64,000 nt of DNA, taken from assembly GCA_030068075.1 (NCBI GenBank), contig CM057832.1:78710502-78774501 (forward strand), written 5' to 3'. Origin of the DNA: Paguma larvata (lineage: Eukaryota; Chordata; Mammalia; Carnivora; Viverridae). Below the pieces are notes generated by a model, which worked only from the letters and a program-made list of their open reading frames with translations, ran no database searches and was not told the DNA's origin. Below, piece after piece: positions 14,880 through 27,760 of this stretch; position 1 is the first letter of the stretch; the number at the start of each line of letters is the position of its first letter. A program made the position numbers and the translations under genes.

Positions 14880-15012
14880 ATAAGTCTTAGGCGTTCACTG
14901 CAATGAGAATAGCCTCATTCTCAAATCCTATTGCACGGTTCTGAGCAAAGTCATCAAAATGCACCATTCTCATTTCAGTGCTGACTGACTAAGCCAACGC
15001 CCTAAGACTTAT
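14880..15012. repeat. Asymmetric inverted repeat before the last TRPM3 exon
   Basis: The left arm (14880-14910) matches the reverse complement of two right-arm blocks. ATAAGTCTTAGGCGTT pairs with 14996-15012 (one bulged base), and CACTGCAATGAGAAT pairs with 14966-14980 (one mismatch). The right arm carries 15 extra bases (14981-14995) between the blocks. A small inner hairpin (TGAGAAT…ATTCTCA, 14904-14923) sits beside the left arm. It could be an old MITE with long terminal inverted repeats or a pre-mRNA stem. Confidence 0.8.
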
Positions 15013-15244
15013 TTCGGTTATTAAACCCTGCCCCAAGTCACAGCTAAGTCATGAGACGCTTTGGCCCCATTCCACTCCAATAAGAACTACTCAGCTTTGG
15101 CGTTTATTTATTGGGATGGTGCATTAAATTTTACTGAGGGAAAAGGGGTTTGGTGGATAAATACCACTAGATTAGATCATCTCTAAAGCCTCTTCCAGCT
15201 CAAAAAGATTTAGATTCTCCAGAGAGGAGCCCAGCCTTGAGTGA

Positions 15245-16720
<1,476 letters not shown>

Positions 16721-17131
16721 ACCTTCCTAATAAGTATTGCAGGAGGCTCAAGAATCCAGCCCTAAAATCCTCCCCGAAGTCTACCTGTTCCCTTCCTTGA
16801 AACATACCTGCTTTATTCTTAGCTGAGCAAAACAAGCAATGCCTCGGGAGGTGTTAACTCAAAGGTGACTTCTGGGCCACAGATCGAGAAAGCATTTGGT
16901 CTGGCCCAGCGCCAAACACAGGGGCTTTAAGTCGTGTTCACACTTGATGGGCAGGGAGGGGAAAGAGGGAGAAGAAGGGTTGAGATGAATGTGTATCACT
17001 AGTCACTTCTGAAAGCCATGAGCTCTGGGAATGAAGGGGCTTCAAGCATTCTCCATGCCAGGAGACATCTTTCCAATTCTGACCATGATCAAGAGTTTTA
17101 AGATACAGGGCTAAATTGCAAACTAAGATGA

Positions 17132-17137
17132 AATAAA
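17132..17137 (+). promoter_or_regulatory. Polyadenylation signal AATAAA (proximal candidate)
   Basis: A canonical hexamer lies about 410 nt after the TRPM3 stop codon. It could serve a short 3' UTR form, but I see no decisive GT-rich downstream element. Confidence 0.4.
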
Positions 17138-17398
17138 GTAGCCAGCATACAAATGAGATATTCTAAACTTCAATTCTGTTTTCTTTTCACATTGGCTCCA
17201 TCACTGGTGACTGATGAAGAGCATCCTTTTTATTCAGTATAAGCCGGCAGCAAGCAGTTCTACCTAACGTCCCAACTCCTTCTCATGCCAACACTTCTGT
17301 AATTGATCATTATAAAGAAAAAACAAGGTAACAGTCATAGTTCGCCTGTCTCTTATATATTCACTTCTGGTGCCACAACTGTTTATCTTTTTTGAAGA

Positions 17399-17404
17399 AA
17401 ATAA
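17399..17404 (+). promoter_or_regulatory. Polyadenylation signal AATAAA (proximal candidate)
   Basis: This is a canonical hexamer in GAAAATAAAGGG, about 680 nt past the stop. It is followed by TGCCTTGTGGTATTG, a GT-bearing stretch that could act as a downstream element. Confidence 0.4.
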
Positions 17405-19894
17405 AGGGAAAAGAAATGCCTTGTGGTATTGCAATCAAAATGAAAGAAGAATTGAGGCTAAAAACAGATGTCAAGTGGTTTATTATATACAGTGGGCATT
17501 TGAGTATAGTCCAGCAAGCTCAGGATGAATGTAATTAAATAATTTTATATTTTTTAATTTATTTTGTACCTCACCCATCATCAGTGAAGTCACTCACTGA
17601 ATATGTGATAGTGAACTCAAAGGAAAAAACAAATAGTGGGCAGAACTCACCTAAAATTGCCATATAGTATACTGTTGTATTCTCGCCATTAGTGTCATGT
17701 GTCATGCTGCTGTGTGGTTGTCATCATTTGCATGACTCCACCATGTCTTCTGAACATCTCCAAGATGTACCTGGAAATTCTTCACACCACTCATCACATG
17801 ACCATTTTGTATATGAAGATCTGATCACACGTGGATATTTTCATACCTAGAGTTTTGCCATTTAATCTGAGCTCAGCAGAAATTTAATTGGAGTTTTTCA
17901 AGGGCTGGTATCTTTTTTATGGAAATGTTCCAAAGTACTTTTTAAGGAAGTTTCAAATCATAAATAATCTTAGAATTGACTGGGAATTGGGTATCAACCC
18001 AAAGCCATCAGTTGCAAGCATACCGTGAATATTTTTCTTATATACAGAGCTATAAAAATGAGACAATAGACTAAAATAGAAAGCAAACAAACCACAAAAG
18101 ACTTCCGTGGTATATGCTGCTTATATACATATATACGCATTTACACAGACATGTTTATATATAGTATATAAACAGGCATATAGAGCTTTTTTAAGAGGCT
18201 TGGACCTTTTCTAACACCTTGAGATATAACCAGGATTTTTCAATATCCAAGGAGTTCCACTGGAAGAATTCATTTTATTTTGTTGGATTTTGACAGATGT
18301 TGAAATTATGACTTTTTAAATCCCTATGACCTTAGCTCTTCCTTGTACCAAACTAGAGTTGCCAATATGACTGGCCACCCGCCCTCTGCTTTTCTGTCCG
18401 GAAGCACATGCTGTGATGACATCTTATTTAGTCTGGTTTCTTCTGCCCAAAGTGATTACACCAAGTACAATCTGAACTAGACATGCAATTCTAAACCGGA
18501 TAGTATTATGGACTCTTTGATACAGGCTACTACTAGATCAGAATCTGGATTTGAAAGGAGATAAATATTGACCCTCAAATCTTCAGATTCCTACTTGTGT
18601 CACTGATGTTTAAAAAGAATAAAATCTTTAAGGAAAATGACCTAATGTTCTTGGCTCCCAAAATACTATGTGGTTCTCCTGTTTCGTTGTCATTATGAGC
18701 TCCAGATTTTCTCATTATGTGAAATCGAGTAAATACATGGACAAACTCTCTAGCCTTCAATTTTTTTAAATACTCTAAACCAGTCTTTTGGATTTGGAAA
18801 TGGTTATGAGGCCACATACAAAGAATTAAATAATTCCTTTTCACTCTCTGGTATGTGGGTGAATCAAAAACAAGCAACCAGCCTCTGTCGTATGCAATTG
18901 CTCTAGAAATGCTTACATTTTTACTGAGTCCCCCACTGGCTGTTTCCCTTTCAGCAAATATATATATATATAGTCTGAGAACAAATCAGTTGCCCTTAAA
19001 CTTCCTTGAGTCATGAATCTCAGTGAGACTCTAGTGAAATCTTTGGGCCCTCCCCCCAGAAAAGAATGTACATACGTGCAAAGTCACAACATAACCTGCA
19101 CGGGCCCATGTACCCCTGGTTCCATCCTGATTGATAATGAGGAAGAGGAATCATGATTGCTCACAATCAGTAATTGGAATAGGCACTTTACATTTGAGAC
19201 CATTTCTCTGTGATTCTCAGGAAGGCTAAGTCTCAGCACCAGAGTTTGAATGAAGATTTCATTCTTTTCGTCCCTTAGATTCTATTTTGCTAGTGTGATG
19301 TACTTGTATCCTAATGTTTGATGATTTAAAAAAGCCAGAAGGCTCTCCAAGAGAGTCTGTAGAAGAATCCAAGAAGGAGATGAAACCGTTAATCTTTGAC
19401 CACAGAACAGGACATCACTGTACCTCCAGGGCCCCATTCTGGACCAGACTGAGAGTGAGGGAAAGAAACTATGGGCATGAGTGTTTCCCTTCACCGTGAT
19501 TTCTGGAGAGAACAACCAGAACAGGACCTGGGAAACACAGTACTTAACAGTCCTGACCTTGTGACTGCCTGGTTCTTTTGTTGTGCAGGGAAATGAAGTT
19601 CTTACATCTTTTGTGAAGTGCGCAAAATACGCAAGCCAAATTTCAATCTTTCAACTTCAGCTGTGCAATTCTCATGAGCCATTTCTTCCCTGTGCACCTA
19701 CATGTGTGTCCTGTTTCAACCCATTTCTTCCCATTTCTGGGTTCTCTGCACACCGATGTGGCATTGATTCTGTGGCCTTGTACAGTCAGCTGTGTTCAGC
19801 TCATTTATTCCATCATGTCCCCGATCAAGGGGGTGTTAATTACCTGTCTCTGTGAATTAAGCAGCTTGTGAGCAGCACATTATTGAGGAACATA

Positions 19895-19900
19895 AATAAA
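19895..19900 (+). promoter_or_regulatory. Polyadenylation signal AATAAA (intermediate candidate)
   Basis: A hexamer in CATAAATAAAGTC lies about 3.2 kb past the stop codon. It is a possible intermediate 3' end for TRPM3. Confidence 0.35.
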
Positions 19901-20693
19901 GTCATAGAGAGCTCACGGAAGCAATAGCTTGGGCTTCATCACCTGCTTTTGAGGTGCCAATTTTATCTACTACCGTATGTAATGATTCATTCTAAATTGC
20001 TTGTTCCTTTTGAAAAAAAAATATTAAGTGTTTTATGAAAATAGCCATGGAAATTCCCTGATTGACCCACATGCTTACAGTTAGAAACTTCCTCCTTGAT
20101 GGATTTGAATGAGAAGCTAGAAAACTTGGGCAAACAATTGTCATGGCTAGGTTGTATATTTCTCTAAGCCAGAAGGTGTGTTAGCAGGCAGAATACAGCA
20201 CTTTACAGAACTGGATTTCTTTTTAAGTCTAAGCTTCCAGGTCTAGCGTATCTATTTAGCACTTTGAAAGTTCCCCTTTAAAAAAATATATATATACATA
20301 TATATATGAATAATCCAGTGGGAAAACTATACTTCTAAAAACACAGAGTGTGTTTCTTCTGAATGTTTCAAACGTACTCTAAAAGATGGTTTCTATAGAT
20401 AATATTATGGTAGATAACTGGATAGTCCATTTATTCCACTTCCTGAGGCTCTACAGTCTAATCTTCCTGAATGTTTGGGCTGTTTAACTTCTGTAATGGT
20501 AATCAATATTATCCAGTCATCCATCATGCTCTATCTATAGGCCGTACCGTTCAACGTGTCAAGCAATGCTGTATTATAAAACACATGCGCACATGTATGT
20601 AACCCATGTTTAACCCTGCATAGTCGTAGCATGTGATTGTATTAATGAACGTTACAGGACAGCTTTATAATCACTGACAAATCTGTAACATTC

Positions 20694-20699
20694 AATAAA
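20694..20699 (+). promoter_or_regulatory. Polyadenylation signal AATAAA (intermediate candidate)
   Basis: A hexamer in TTCAATAAAGAAG lies about 4 kb past the stop codon. It is followed within 20-30 nt by ATGTTGCCGGGATT, weakly GT-rich. Confidence 0.35.
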
Positions 20700-22527
20700 G
20701 AAGCACATGTTGCCGGGATTAAGTATGTTCCCAATTCCATGTTGTTCAGCATCCTCATAAAACGAGCACTTTCGTTGCTGGTCTGCTTTATGTTTTTCAC
20801 AATCCTATAGGCCACTAGGAACCATGCGTATAAGCTGATGTACATCCTCTCACCAGCCCTGTGAGCCTTGGTAGGTGAACTGTGTTTTGTGAAAGACGAA
20901 CTGGCATGTTATGCAAAAGACTATATGACAAATGAACGTAATATAATATTTTAAACTCCAGTTGAATTAGCTGTTGGTTTACATCTGCTAACCCCATGCG
21001 GAAGCAGTGTACAGTATTTTATAAATATGTTCATTTAGTAACACTGATATGTTTGTTTCTAGATAAAGTGATGCTAGTGTGTAGGTGATTATATATGTTC
21101 TAGATACTGCATTATTACTCACTCTTCTTTAACAATAGCAATGTACCTTAAATGAAGTAATCCCTCCCCAAATCCAGTCTTAATTTTGTGGCAACAAAAT
21201 GCATGCACTGCTTTATGCGTTTCTTTTGACTTTTTAAGGGCGCTTAACATTTTACTCTTGCCTGCTGTAACACTTAAAACCCGGCTAGGGACTTGCTCAC
21301 GTTGTTGGGCTTCTCACACTGTTTGGGAATTATGTTCAATTTTTCAAAATTAAAAACAAAAAAGTCACCAAGGGTTTTTTATTTTTATGTTGTTTTTTTT
21401 TTAAGCTCTGAACAGAGGATATGAAAGAAAGTATTAACCACAGGGTGTATAGCTAGGAGACCCAGAGGTGGCCAGCCGACCCCGGTCCCGGTGTTGGTGC
21501 ATCTGTGATAGAGGAAGGACACACTTCTGATTCTTTAGAGCCGCTGGGTACAGATCGTTAAGCCAGACACGAGAGTGAGAAGTCCATTTGGGACGGTGCA
21601 GAAATCCACAGATCATGGGGAACCAGTGGCCCGGTGATACCTGTGCCCTCCCTCCTGCCTCGTGGCTTTTCTTACCTTGGGCGTGAGCCTGGCCTTGGGG
21701 GGGAGAGCAGGGGGTGGGGGACTGCATGTCTGATCAAGAACTAGGTGAGTCTGAAGAGCTTGCCCTTTAAAGAAATCACCATGTCATTCTCAGAAGCCAT
21801 TCCACATCTGGAAAAGAGAGGAGCCAGGTTGCACAGTCTCGTAAATGACTGTTCCTCAAACAGGTAGAGAAAACTTTTCTCTCAGCCTGCTCTGGCCTAC
21901 ACTTTCTCCTCCTCTTACATGTCAAACCTTCTCTTTCCCAGATTGGGGTCAACCAAAGAGGTGTTGGTTCTGATTTAAGGGAAACAAGATTTTTCTTTTC
22001 TTTTCTTTTTCAATTCACTTGAGAAGGTCCTCGTGTTACCTTTTCTCTGACGAGTTCCTTGCACGGATCGCTGCTAAGGAAATCAAGACATGACAATGTC
22101 TACCTGTCATCTAATGAAGGATTTCGGTGGCCACATAATCCACATGGCAGTAAGAGTGAGGTGAATTTTCTCTTCCCTAATTTACCTAGTCTTCGGGTCC
22201 CCATGAGCCTCCAGGCCCTTGCCTGTTTGCGCGGTGTTTGTGTGCTGGGAAGTGAAAAGGGCACATATGGCCACAGGTCCATGGGCTGTCTGCAGAGCAT
22301 CGATACCAACCTTGACCCAGGCCTTCTTCGGGAACAGTCTTCTGAGAGCACTGGGTCACAGAGGGAGGTTCAGCTTTGCACCTGAACGTGCATCCTGCTT
22401 CACCCCCTTAACTTTCCTTTCTCTTCACCCAGCACAACATGCTTTTTTCGCCAGACCAACAGACCCTTGCTCCTATTACCTCAGTTCCCCATGGAGCCTG
22501 GCACGATAAGCCAAAACAGTGGCTCCT

Positions 22528-22558
22528 TGGACAAAGTCAAGCTTTCAGACTTTGTCCA
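22528..22558 (+). other. Perfect 11-bp hairpin in presumed 3' UTR
   Basis: TGGACAAAGTC (22528-22538) and GACTTTGTCCA (22548-22558) are exact reverse complements separated by a 9-nt loop. A T·G pair could extend the stem by one. Such a stem is stable as RNA, but its function is unknown. Confidence 0.8.
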
Positions 22559-23630
22559 GCCCTAATCTTCCCACTACCCAAGGCTCCTCCCCATACTCTC
22601 CCCCATGCCCCTAACTCAGCTGGGGTTTGAATCAGCCTCGTCCAATTCTTTGCCCGCCTGAATCCCAAAAGAGTCCCTCATATCTTCACCCCAGCTCCCC
22701 CCAGATCATCAGAACCAACCACCTGCATCTAGGCTGTGGGACCACAACCTCAAATACATGCAGGGGGTGCAGCCAGGACGCAAATGTGCTCGTCGGGTGT
22801 TGAAAGACAACAGGAGGAAGTGGGGTTTGTAGGGCATGAGAGAACACATGTCCCGCTACAAAAACATTCACATTCAGATTGGTAAACACTCTGCTAGCCA
22901 AACAAATGTGTCTGCCAGCAGCATTCAGTCCCATTGGCGATACTTTGGGACCTCCGATTTAGGGCCAACCGGGATCATATTCTTGATCCCGACTTAGCAT
23001 ATACAAGAAATACAGCGAGAACTGAGGCGGGGACGGAGAGGAGTTCACCCTCTTCAGGGTTATTCCTGTTCCCCCGAATGGTATATGCATGTGTATTTGC
23101 TAGCTGCATCTTTCTGGACCCAAACGCAGGATCTTTGTGAGGGAGATTCGGAAGAAGAGTACCGTAGCATTGTATCAAGGCTTATCTGCTTCCTGTCATT
23201 ATAGCGTCTAACTTGAGTTGTATTGCTGTTCCTACTGTGCAAAACAGTACATGCAGTATACTGTATTCATAGTCATTTCATAATCTAGAACTTAGACTCT
23301 CATTTGTAAACATTCTAACCATAGTTTATAATGGGGAAAATTCTTCAAATATCATTTTTAAATGAATTCCTATGAATACAACAATTTTGAAATTGGGTTT
23401 GTTAAATATCTATACATCTTTTCCTTCTTTGTGTATGGATAGACAGCGGTTTGCATATCTATCGACATTATAAATATCTATAAATCCTTAGAGGAATTGT
23501 TCTTTTTTAAAGGTCTATTATTGGATTCACAATGCACTTTGAGCTTGTTTGTTTAGATACATAATTCGAAGCAGAAGTTGGCAGATACCATGGGAAAAAC
23601 TTTCTGAAATTTCTGTAACAAATGTTTTGC

Positions 23631-23636
23631 AATAAA
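23631..23636 (+). terminator. TRPM3: Probable distal TRPM3 polyadenylation signal
   Basis: AATAAA in TTTTGCAATAAA is followed directly by an A run to 23649. It is the last AATAAA before the SINE-bearing flank starts at 23.86 kb. The A run is genomic and might instead mark an old retroposed tail, but no retroposed body is recognisable upstream. Confidence 0.5.
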
Positions 23637-23649
23637 AAAAAAAAAAAAA

Positions 23650-23862
23650 CTTAGCAGTTTAAAACACGACTTGGACTTCCTCGTGCGTTTATTTGCCGTC
23701 ACTTGATCTCCAACATCTTCATGCCAAGAACAGTCGGGGTACACGGAGATAATTGCCTAGAGCCCCATAAGCTACTTGTAAAGCACAAGTTGCAAGCTGG
23801 AAGCCTGCGGGTCATGTGTAGCCAGCAGAGAAGGGGTGTTTTTTTAAAACCGTGAAACAGTA
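23650..23862. other. Start of TRPM3 downstream flank
   Basis: Unique-looking sequence lies between the presumed polyA site and the first SINE. Nothing is recognised in it. Confidence 0.4.
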
Positions 23863-24080
23863 GGAGCGCCTGGGTGGCTCAGTTAAGCATCTGACTTCTG
23901 CTCAGGTCATGACCTCATGGTTCATGGGTTTGAGCCCCACGTCAGGCTCTGTGCTGACAGCTCAGAGCCTGGAGCCTGCTTCGGATTCTGTGTCTTCCTC
24001 TCTCTCTGCCCCTCCCCCATCATGCTCGCTCGCTGTCTCTGTGTCTCTCTCTCTCTGTCACAAAAATAGACGTTTAAAAA
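23863..24080 (+). mobile_element. Felid tRNA-Lys SINE
   Basis: Head GGAGCGCCTGGGTGGCTCAG and internal GCTGACAGCTCAGAGCCTGGAGCCTGCTTC, with a CT tail and A-rich end. It is the first SINE after the long SINE-free 3' UTR. Confidence 0.94.
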
Positions 24081-24266
24081 CATAAAAATGAAAAATGTGA
24101 AATGCTTAAAAATTGATAGATTTCACATCTATTAGATGACCTGAGCCATCTAATTTCGTATTTCTGAAGCGTCATATTTCTGAAAAATCTGAAGCTCTGG
24201 TGAGATGAGACCTGGATTCCCACATGAAAATAGTCACCCGACTCAGGCATCTTGGCTGCCCCTTCA

Positions 24267-24327
24267 TTTTTTTTTAAGTTTATTTATTTATTTAGAGAAA
24301 GAAGAATGTGTGAGAGCACACAGGAGG

Positions 24328-24363
<36 letters not shown>

Positions 24364-24470
24364 CAAGCAGGCTTCATCCACTCAGCACGGAGCTTGAACT
24401 CATGAACTGCAAGATGATGACCTGAGCCAAAATCAAGAGTCAGATGCTTAACTGACTGAGCCGCCTAGAA
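24267..24470 (-). mobile_element. Felid tRNA-Lys SINE with target-site duplication
   Basis: Poly-T, a (GA)n tract at about 24331-24358, and a reverse-complement head ending GAGCCGCCTAGA. Flanks CTTGGCTGCCCCTTCA (24251-24266) and TTTGGCTGCCCCTTTA (24471-24486) are the duplication. Confidence 0.94.
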
Positions 24471-24503
24471 TTTGGCTGCCCCTTTACAAGGAGCATATGC
24501 TCA

Positions 24504-24705
24504 GGGCACCTGGGTGGCTCTGTCAGTTAAGCATCCTACTTTGGCTGAAGTCATGATCTCACAGTTCATGAGTTCAAATCCTGCATTAGGCTTTGTGCTG
24601 ATAGCATGGAGTCTGCTTGAGATTCTCTCTGCCTATCTCTCCCCCTCACCCACTCTCTCCCTCTCTCTCTCAAAAATAAATAAAGTTTAAAAAGTAAATG
24701 AATAA
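24504..24705 (+). mobile_element. Felid tRNA-Lys SINE with target-site duplication
   Basis: Head GGGCACCTGGGTGGCTC to A-rich end. AAGGAGCATATGCT before it (24488) and AAGGAGCATGTATTCT after it (24706) form the duplication. It stands head to head with the preceding minus-strand SINE. Confidence 0.94.
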
Positions 24706-24721
24706 AAGGAGCATGTATTCT

Positions 24722-25110
24722 TCAATACACCACAGTTCCCAGCACTCTGTTCCGCACCTTACGTGGGGTTCCCTTCCCTCAGTAACATCACCTGGAAGGC
24801 TCCCACGTGCTCTGGAGTGTTGGACCCCTGTCTTAAATGATGTAAAAAAAAAAAGCAGTGGCGGCTCTAGAATCTCTAAGTAGGAAAGGCTTAAGGATAG
24901 CAATTTGGCTGCATGCGAGACACACGACAGACTTGTCTTCACACTAAAGGTCTGGCAGGCATGCTTTCATGATCCATCGTAAAGTATATTATGGTCTATA
25001 ATTGGATTAGCTCTGAGAGCGCTGAGGGATGGGAGAAAGGGGATCAATCCCATCCCCATTAAGTAACTCTGGTTGCAGCTTCTGCCAAAGAGAAGAGAAA
25101 TTGTAGAACA
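24722..25110. other. Flank sequence, nothing recognised
   Basis: No gene or named repeat is seen apart from a short A run at 24843. Confidence 0.4.
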
Positions 25111-25114
25111 CACA

Positions 25115-25430
25115 TACATGCAATTCTTTATTCAAAAATAATATGCGTTGAGTACCTACTATGTCCCAGTGGGTGTGCCCAGGTGAATAAAGGGGGTGAA
25201 ATCTCTGCCCCTATGGAGCTTTGAGTCTAGCCGTAATGAACTGTAATCATACCCACCGTGAAATTACCATGCGGTTGCTTAAGGAATAAAGTCTAGTGGT
25301 TCAGAGAAGTCTCAATGCTCTGTGGCTCAGGGTAAGGAAGTCTCTGTGGAAGATGCTACCCTGGGATGTGCCCTGAAGAACAGGGAGGGGTTAATAAGCA
25401 TGAAGAGGACACTCCGGGCGAGGGGAACAC
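25115..25430 (-). mobile_element. L2 LINE 3' remnant
   Basis: GCGTTGAGTACCTACTATGTCCCAGTGGG, CCCCTATGGAGCTTTGAGTCTAG and the later CCCTGAAGAACAGGGAGGGGTT…GGACACTCCGGGCGAGGGGAAC follow the reverse complement of the L2 3' end and the sequence before it. Confidence 0.55.
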
Positions 25431-25792
25431 TAATTTGATAAGCCTTCAAATGCTACAGTGCTTCCTCTTGGTTAGAACTTCTAGGCAGTTTGATGGCATC
25501 TCCAGAATCGACCCCAGTTTTGAGAATGAGGCTTTGCTCCAACTAGTTTCGTCATCTGTATCTTTCCATTGGCCCTGTCTAGTCAATTTTTTGAAAATGG
25601 AATGGCTGGCATAGGAATTTGTCTGTTTATAAATATGCACATTTATGTAACACACACAAGGTTCAACCATGTGCCCTCAGATTTTCGGGAAAATCAGGTC
25701 AACCATCATTTGCTACCAACATCTCGGATTTAGAGCAACATAGAGCTTCCTTGAAGGGGATATTGGTGAAGAAGTCTGAATTCTCTAGAGCT

Positions 25793-25819
25793 AAATTTAA
25801 AATTTAATTTAAATTTAAA
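25793..25819. repeat. AT-rich palindromic tract
   Basis: AAATTTAAAATTTAATTTAAATTTAAA is built from self-complementary AAATTT units. It probably arose by chance in AT-rich DNA. Confidence 0.6.
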
Positions 25820-26154
25820 AGTAGTCTGTCATTACTTACTCGTTTACGTTACCCTATTTGATTAAAAGCCAGAACATGGCTTGTTGTATAAAGGCCTAGA
25901 GTACCATGTGCTTAGATGTGGAAAGTTTGCAGTCATCATTTCTTTTTTAACCCTGCCCCTGGTCTCTGGTTGTTACCCCTCCTCTCCACAACCTTTGTGA
26001 TACCACCATCTTATAGTTTTAGCCATTTCTCAGAAGCCTTGGGCTGTATCACAGTCATTATCTTATGACACAACACAGTCACCCTAGAAAGTCCTTTGCT
26101 CAAAATCATGAACTGTTGCCCCACTATTCTTTGCCTCATTTTATTTAGGACTGG

Positions 26155-26600
26155 GTGTGTTTATTTGTAGGACGCCTTAACAAGATACCACAAATTAGGT
26201 GGCTTAAACAACAGATATTGTCTTATATTTCTGGAAGCCAGAATTCCAAGATTAAAATGTTGGCAGGCTGGTTCCTTCCGGGGGCTGTGAGAACCTATTC
26301 AATGCCTCTCCCTCCTACCTTCTAGTGATTTTCTGACAACCTTTGGCATTCCTTTGTTTATATGAGCACCACCCCAATCTTTGCCTCATCTTCACATGAT
26401 ACTCTCCTTGTGTGTTATCGTGTATCCAAATTTACTCTTTCTATAATCACACCAGTATGGCACCCACTTTACGCTCCAGTACAATTTCATCTGAACTAGT
26501 TCTACCTGAAATGATGCTAGTCACTAAAAAGGTCACATTCTGAGGTACAAGGGGCTAGGATTTCAACATAGAAATAGTAGGGAATTCAACTCTTATCACT
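26155..26600 (-). mobile_element. MaLR (MLT1-type) LTR remnant
   Basis: AACAAGATACCACAAATTAGGTGGCTTAAACAACAGA begins the reversed pattern of a MaLR LTR. It continues with CTGGAAGCCAGAATTCCAAGA, TTCACATGATACTCTCC, GTGTATCCAAATTTACTC and AAGGTCACATTCTGAGGTAC. It has no coding capacity and is heavily diverged. Confidence 0.75.
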
Positions 26601-27521
26601 GGGTGAATTTGTAAGAGTGTGGTGGTGATTTATCTTTTTAACATCTTTTAAAGTAGAGAAATAAGAATCCAGGAATCAGTCAGAAACAATATATGTATTG
26701 AGCAACAGGAGAAAAAAAATAGATCATGTAATACCATTGAGCCATTTACGTCATCATTTATATTGACATAAAAATATGCCATTGGTATGTAGCCAAGTCT
26801 TTTTAAAAGGAAACACAGGGCAACATGTAGGGTCTAATCCCAATTTTTGTAAAAATTAAACCAGGTATTTAGATATGGTTATACAGGTATTCATCTGTGA
26901 AGAGTGAAAAGACTGAAAGAGTACACCAGAAAAGAGAGAAAAGAGTAAAAGTTCTGCAGCAGAACTTTTTTTTTTCCCAAAAATTCAAGTACTGCTGAAG
27001 AGTAATCTAAAGTGGCTCAAGAAAAGCTGGTTCAAGGATCAACCGGCATCTTTGCCTTCTTTCTGTTCAGAAACCTGTTCTAGACATCATCACAATAACC
27101 ACAAGGCCTAGAATGGTAACTTGTCTCCTCCAAGGAATAGCAAATTTGAAATAAAAGCAGAGAAAAGTGGTAGCAATGTTTTAGCTACTAATGTCGTGAA
27201 ATTGTCATTTTAGGCATCAATACAACCAATGTCTTTCGAGGAGCTGCTTTGTTCCTCTGGAAGAACTGAAAATTTTATTAAAAAGGCAAGACTGTCATGA
27301 CTAAAAAGATAATTACATGGTGTAGTTATTTAATTAGAGCTGTTGGAGAAATGGGCATGAGCAGCCCAAATTTAGCTCATCAACACTCAGTATTCACATG
27401 GAAGCAAAATGGCCACCAAGAAAGTGACATGTGGACAGTTTCCCACAATTTGGGTAGGCAATTGGACTACATAATCTACTTAGACACTGCATAGCACACA
27501 CTAGAGATGCGTTTAGTTTAA
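26601..27521. other. Flank sequence, nothing recognised
   Basis: AT-rich intergenic sequence. A short inverted pair AGTTCTGC/GCAGAACT is at 26948-26967. No gene is seen. Confidence 0.4.
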
Positions 27522-27533
27522 GAGGAAAGAATG

Positions 27534-27654
27534 GGAGTGCCTGGGTGGCTCAGTTGGTTGAGTGTCTGATTCTTGATTTCAGTTCGGGTCATGATCTCAT
27601 GGTTCATGAGATCAAGCCCAGTGTCGAGCTCAGCACTGACGGTGCAGAGCCTCT

Positions 27655-27687
<33 letters not shown>

Positions 27688-27748
27688 CCCCTCCCCTGCT
27701 CACTCTCTCACTCTCTCTCAAAATAAATAAATAAACATTTCAAAAAAA
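27534..27748 (+). mobile_element. Felid tRNA-Lys SINE with target-site duplication
   Basis: SINE head at GTGCCTGGGTGGCTCAGTTGG and an expanded CT tail at 27650-27690. GAGGAAAGAATG before (27522) and GGGGAAAGAATG after (27749) flank it. Confidence 0.94.
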
Positions 27749-27760
27749 GGGGAAAGAATG

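Larger units (their letters stand above)
16721..23649 (+). other. TRPM3: Presumed TRPM3 3' untranslated region
   Basis: No splice-supported coding frame follows the stop codon. The stretch to about 23.65 kb contains no felid SINE or recognisable L1, although SINEs are frequent on both sides, as expected if insertions are selected against in a long UTR. Several AATAAA signals occur (17132, 17399, 19895, 20694, 23631). The last one is followed at once by an A-rich run and, some 200 nt later, by the first SINE. Human TRPM3 is known to have a several-kilobase 3' UTR. The exact end is inferred, and shorter forms using the upstream signals are plausible. The UTR is AT-rich with short TA repeats near 18.12-18.18, 18.96 and 20.28 kb. 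Confidence 0.75.

Noticed and set aside
24331..24358. Glu/Arg- or Ser/Leu-rich open frames over GA/CT tracts (also at 27.6, 40.2, 42.8, 60.1 and 63.2 kb)
   Set aside because: Translations of SINE tail simple repeats; they are not proteins.
23863..24705. Regularly spaced similar units suggestive of a CRISPR-like or tandem array
   Set aside because: The units are independent SINE insertions in different orientations, each with its own target-site duplication.
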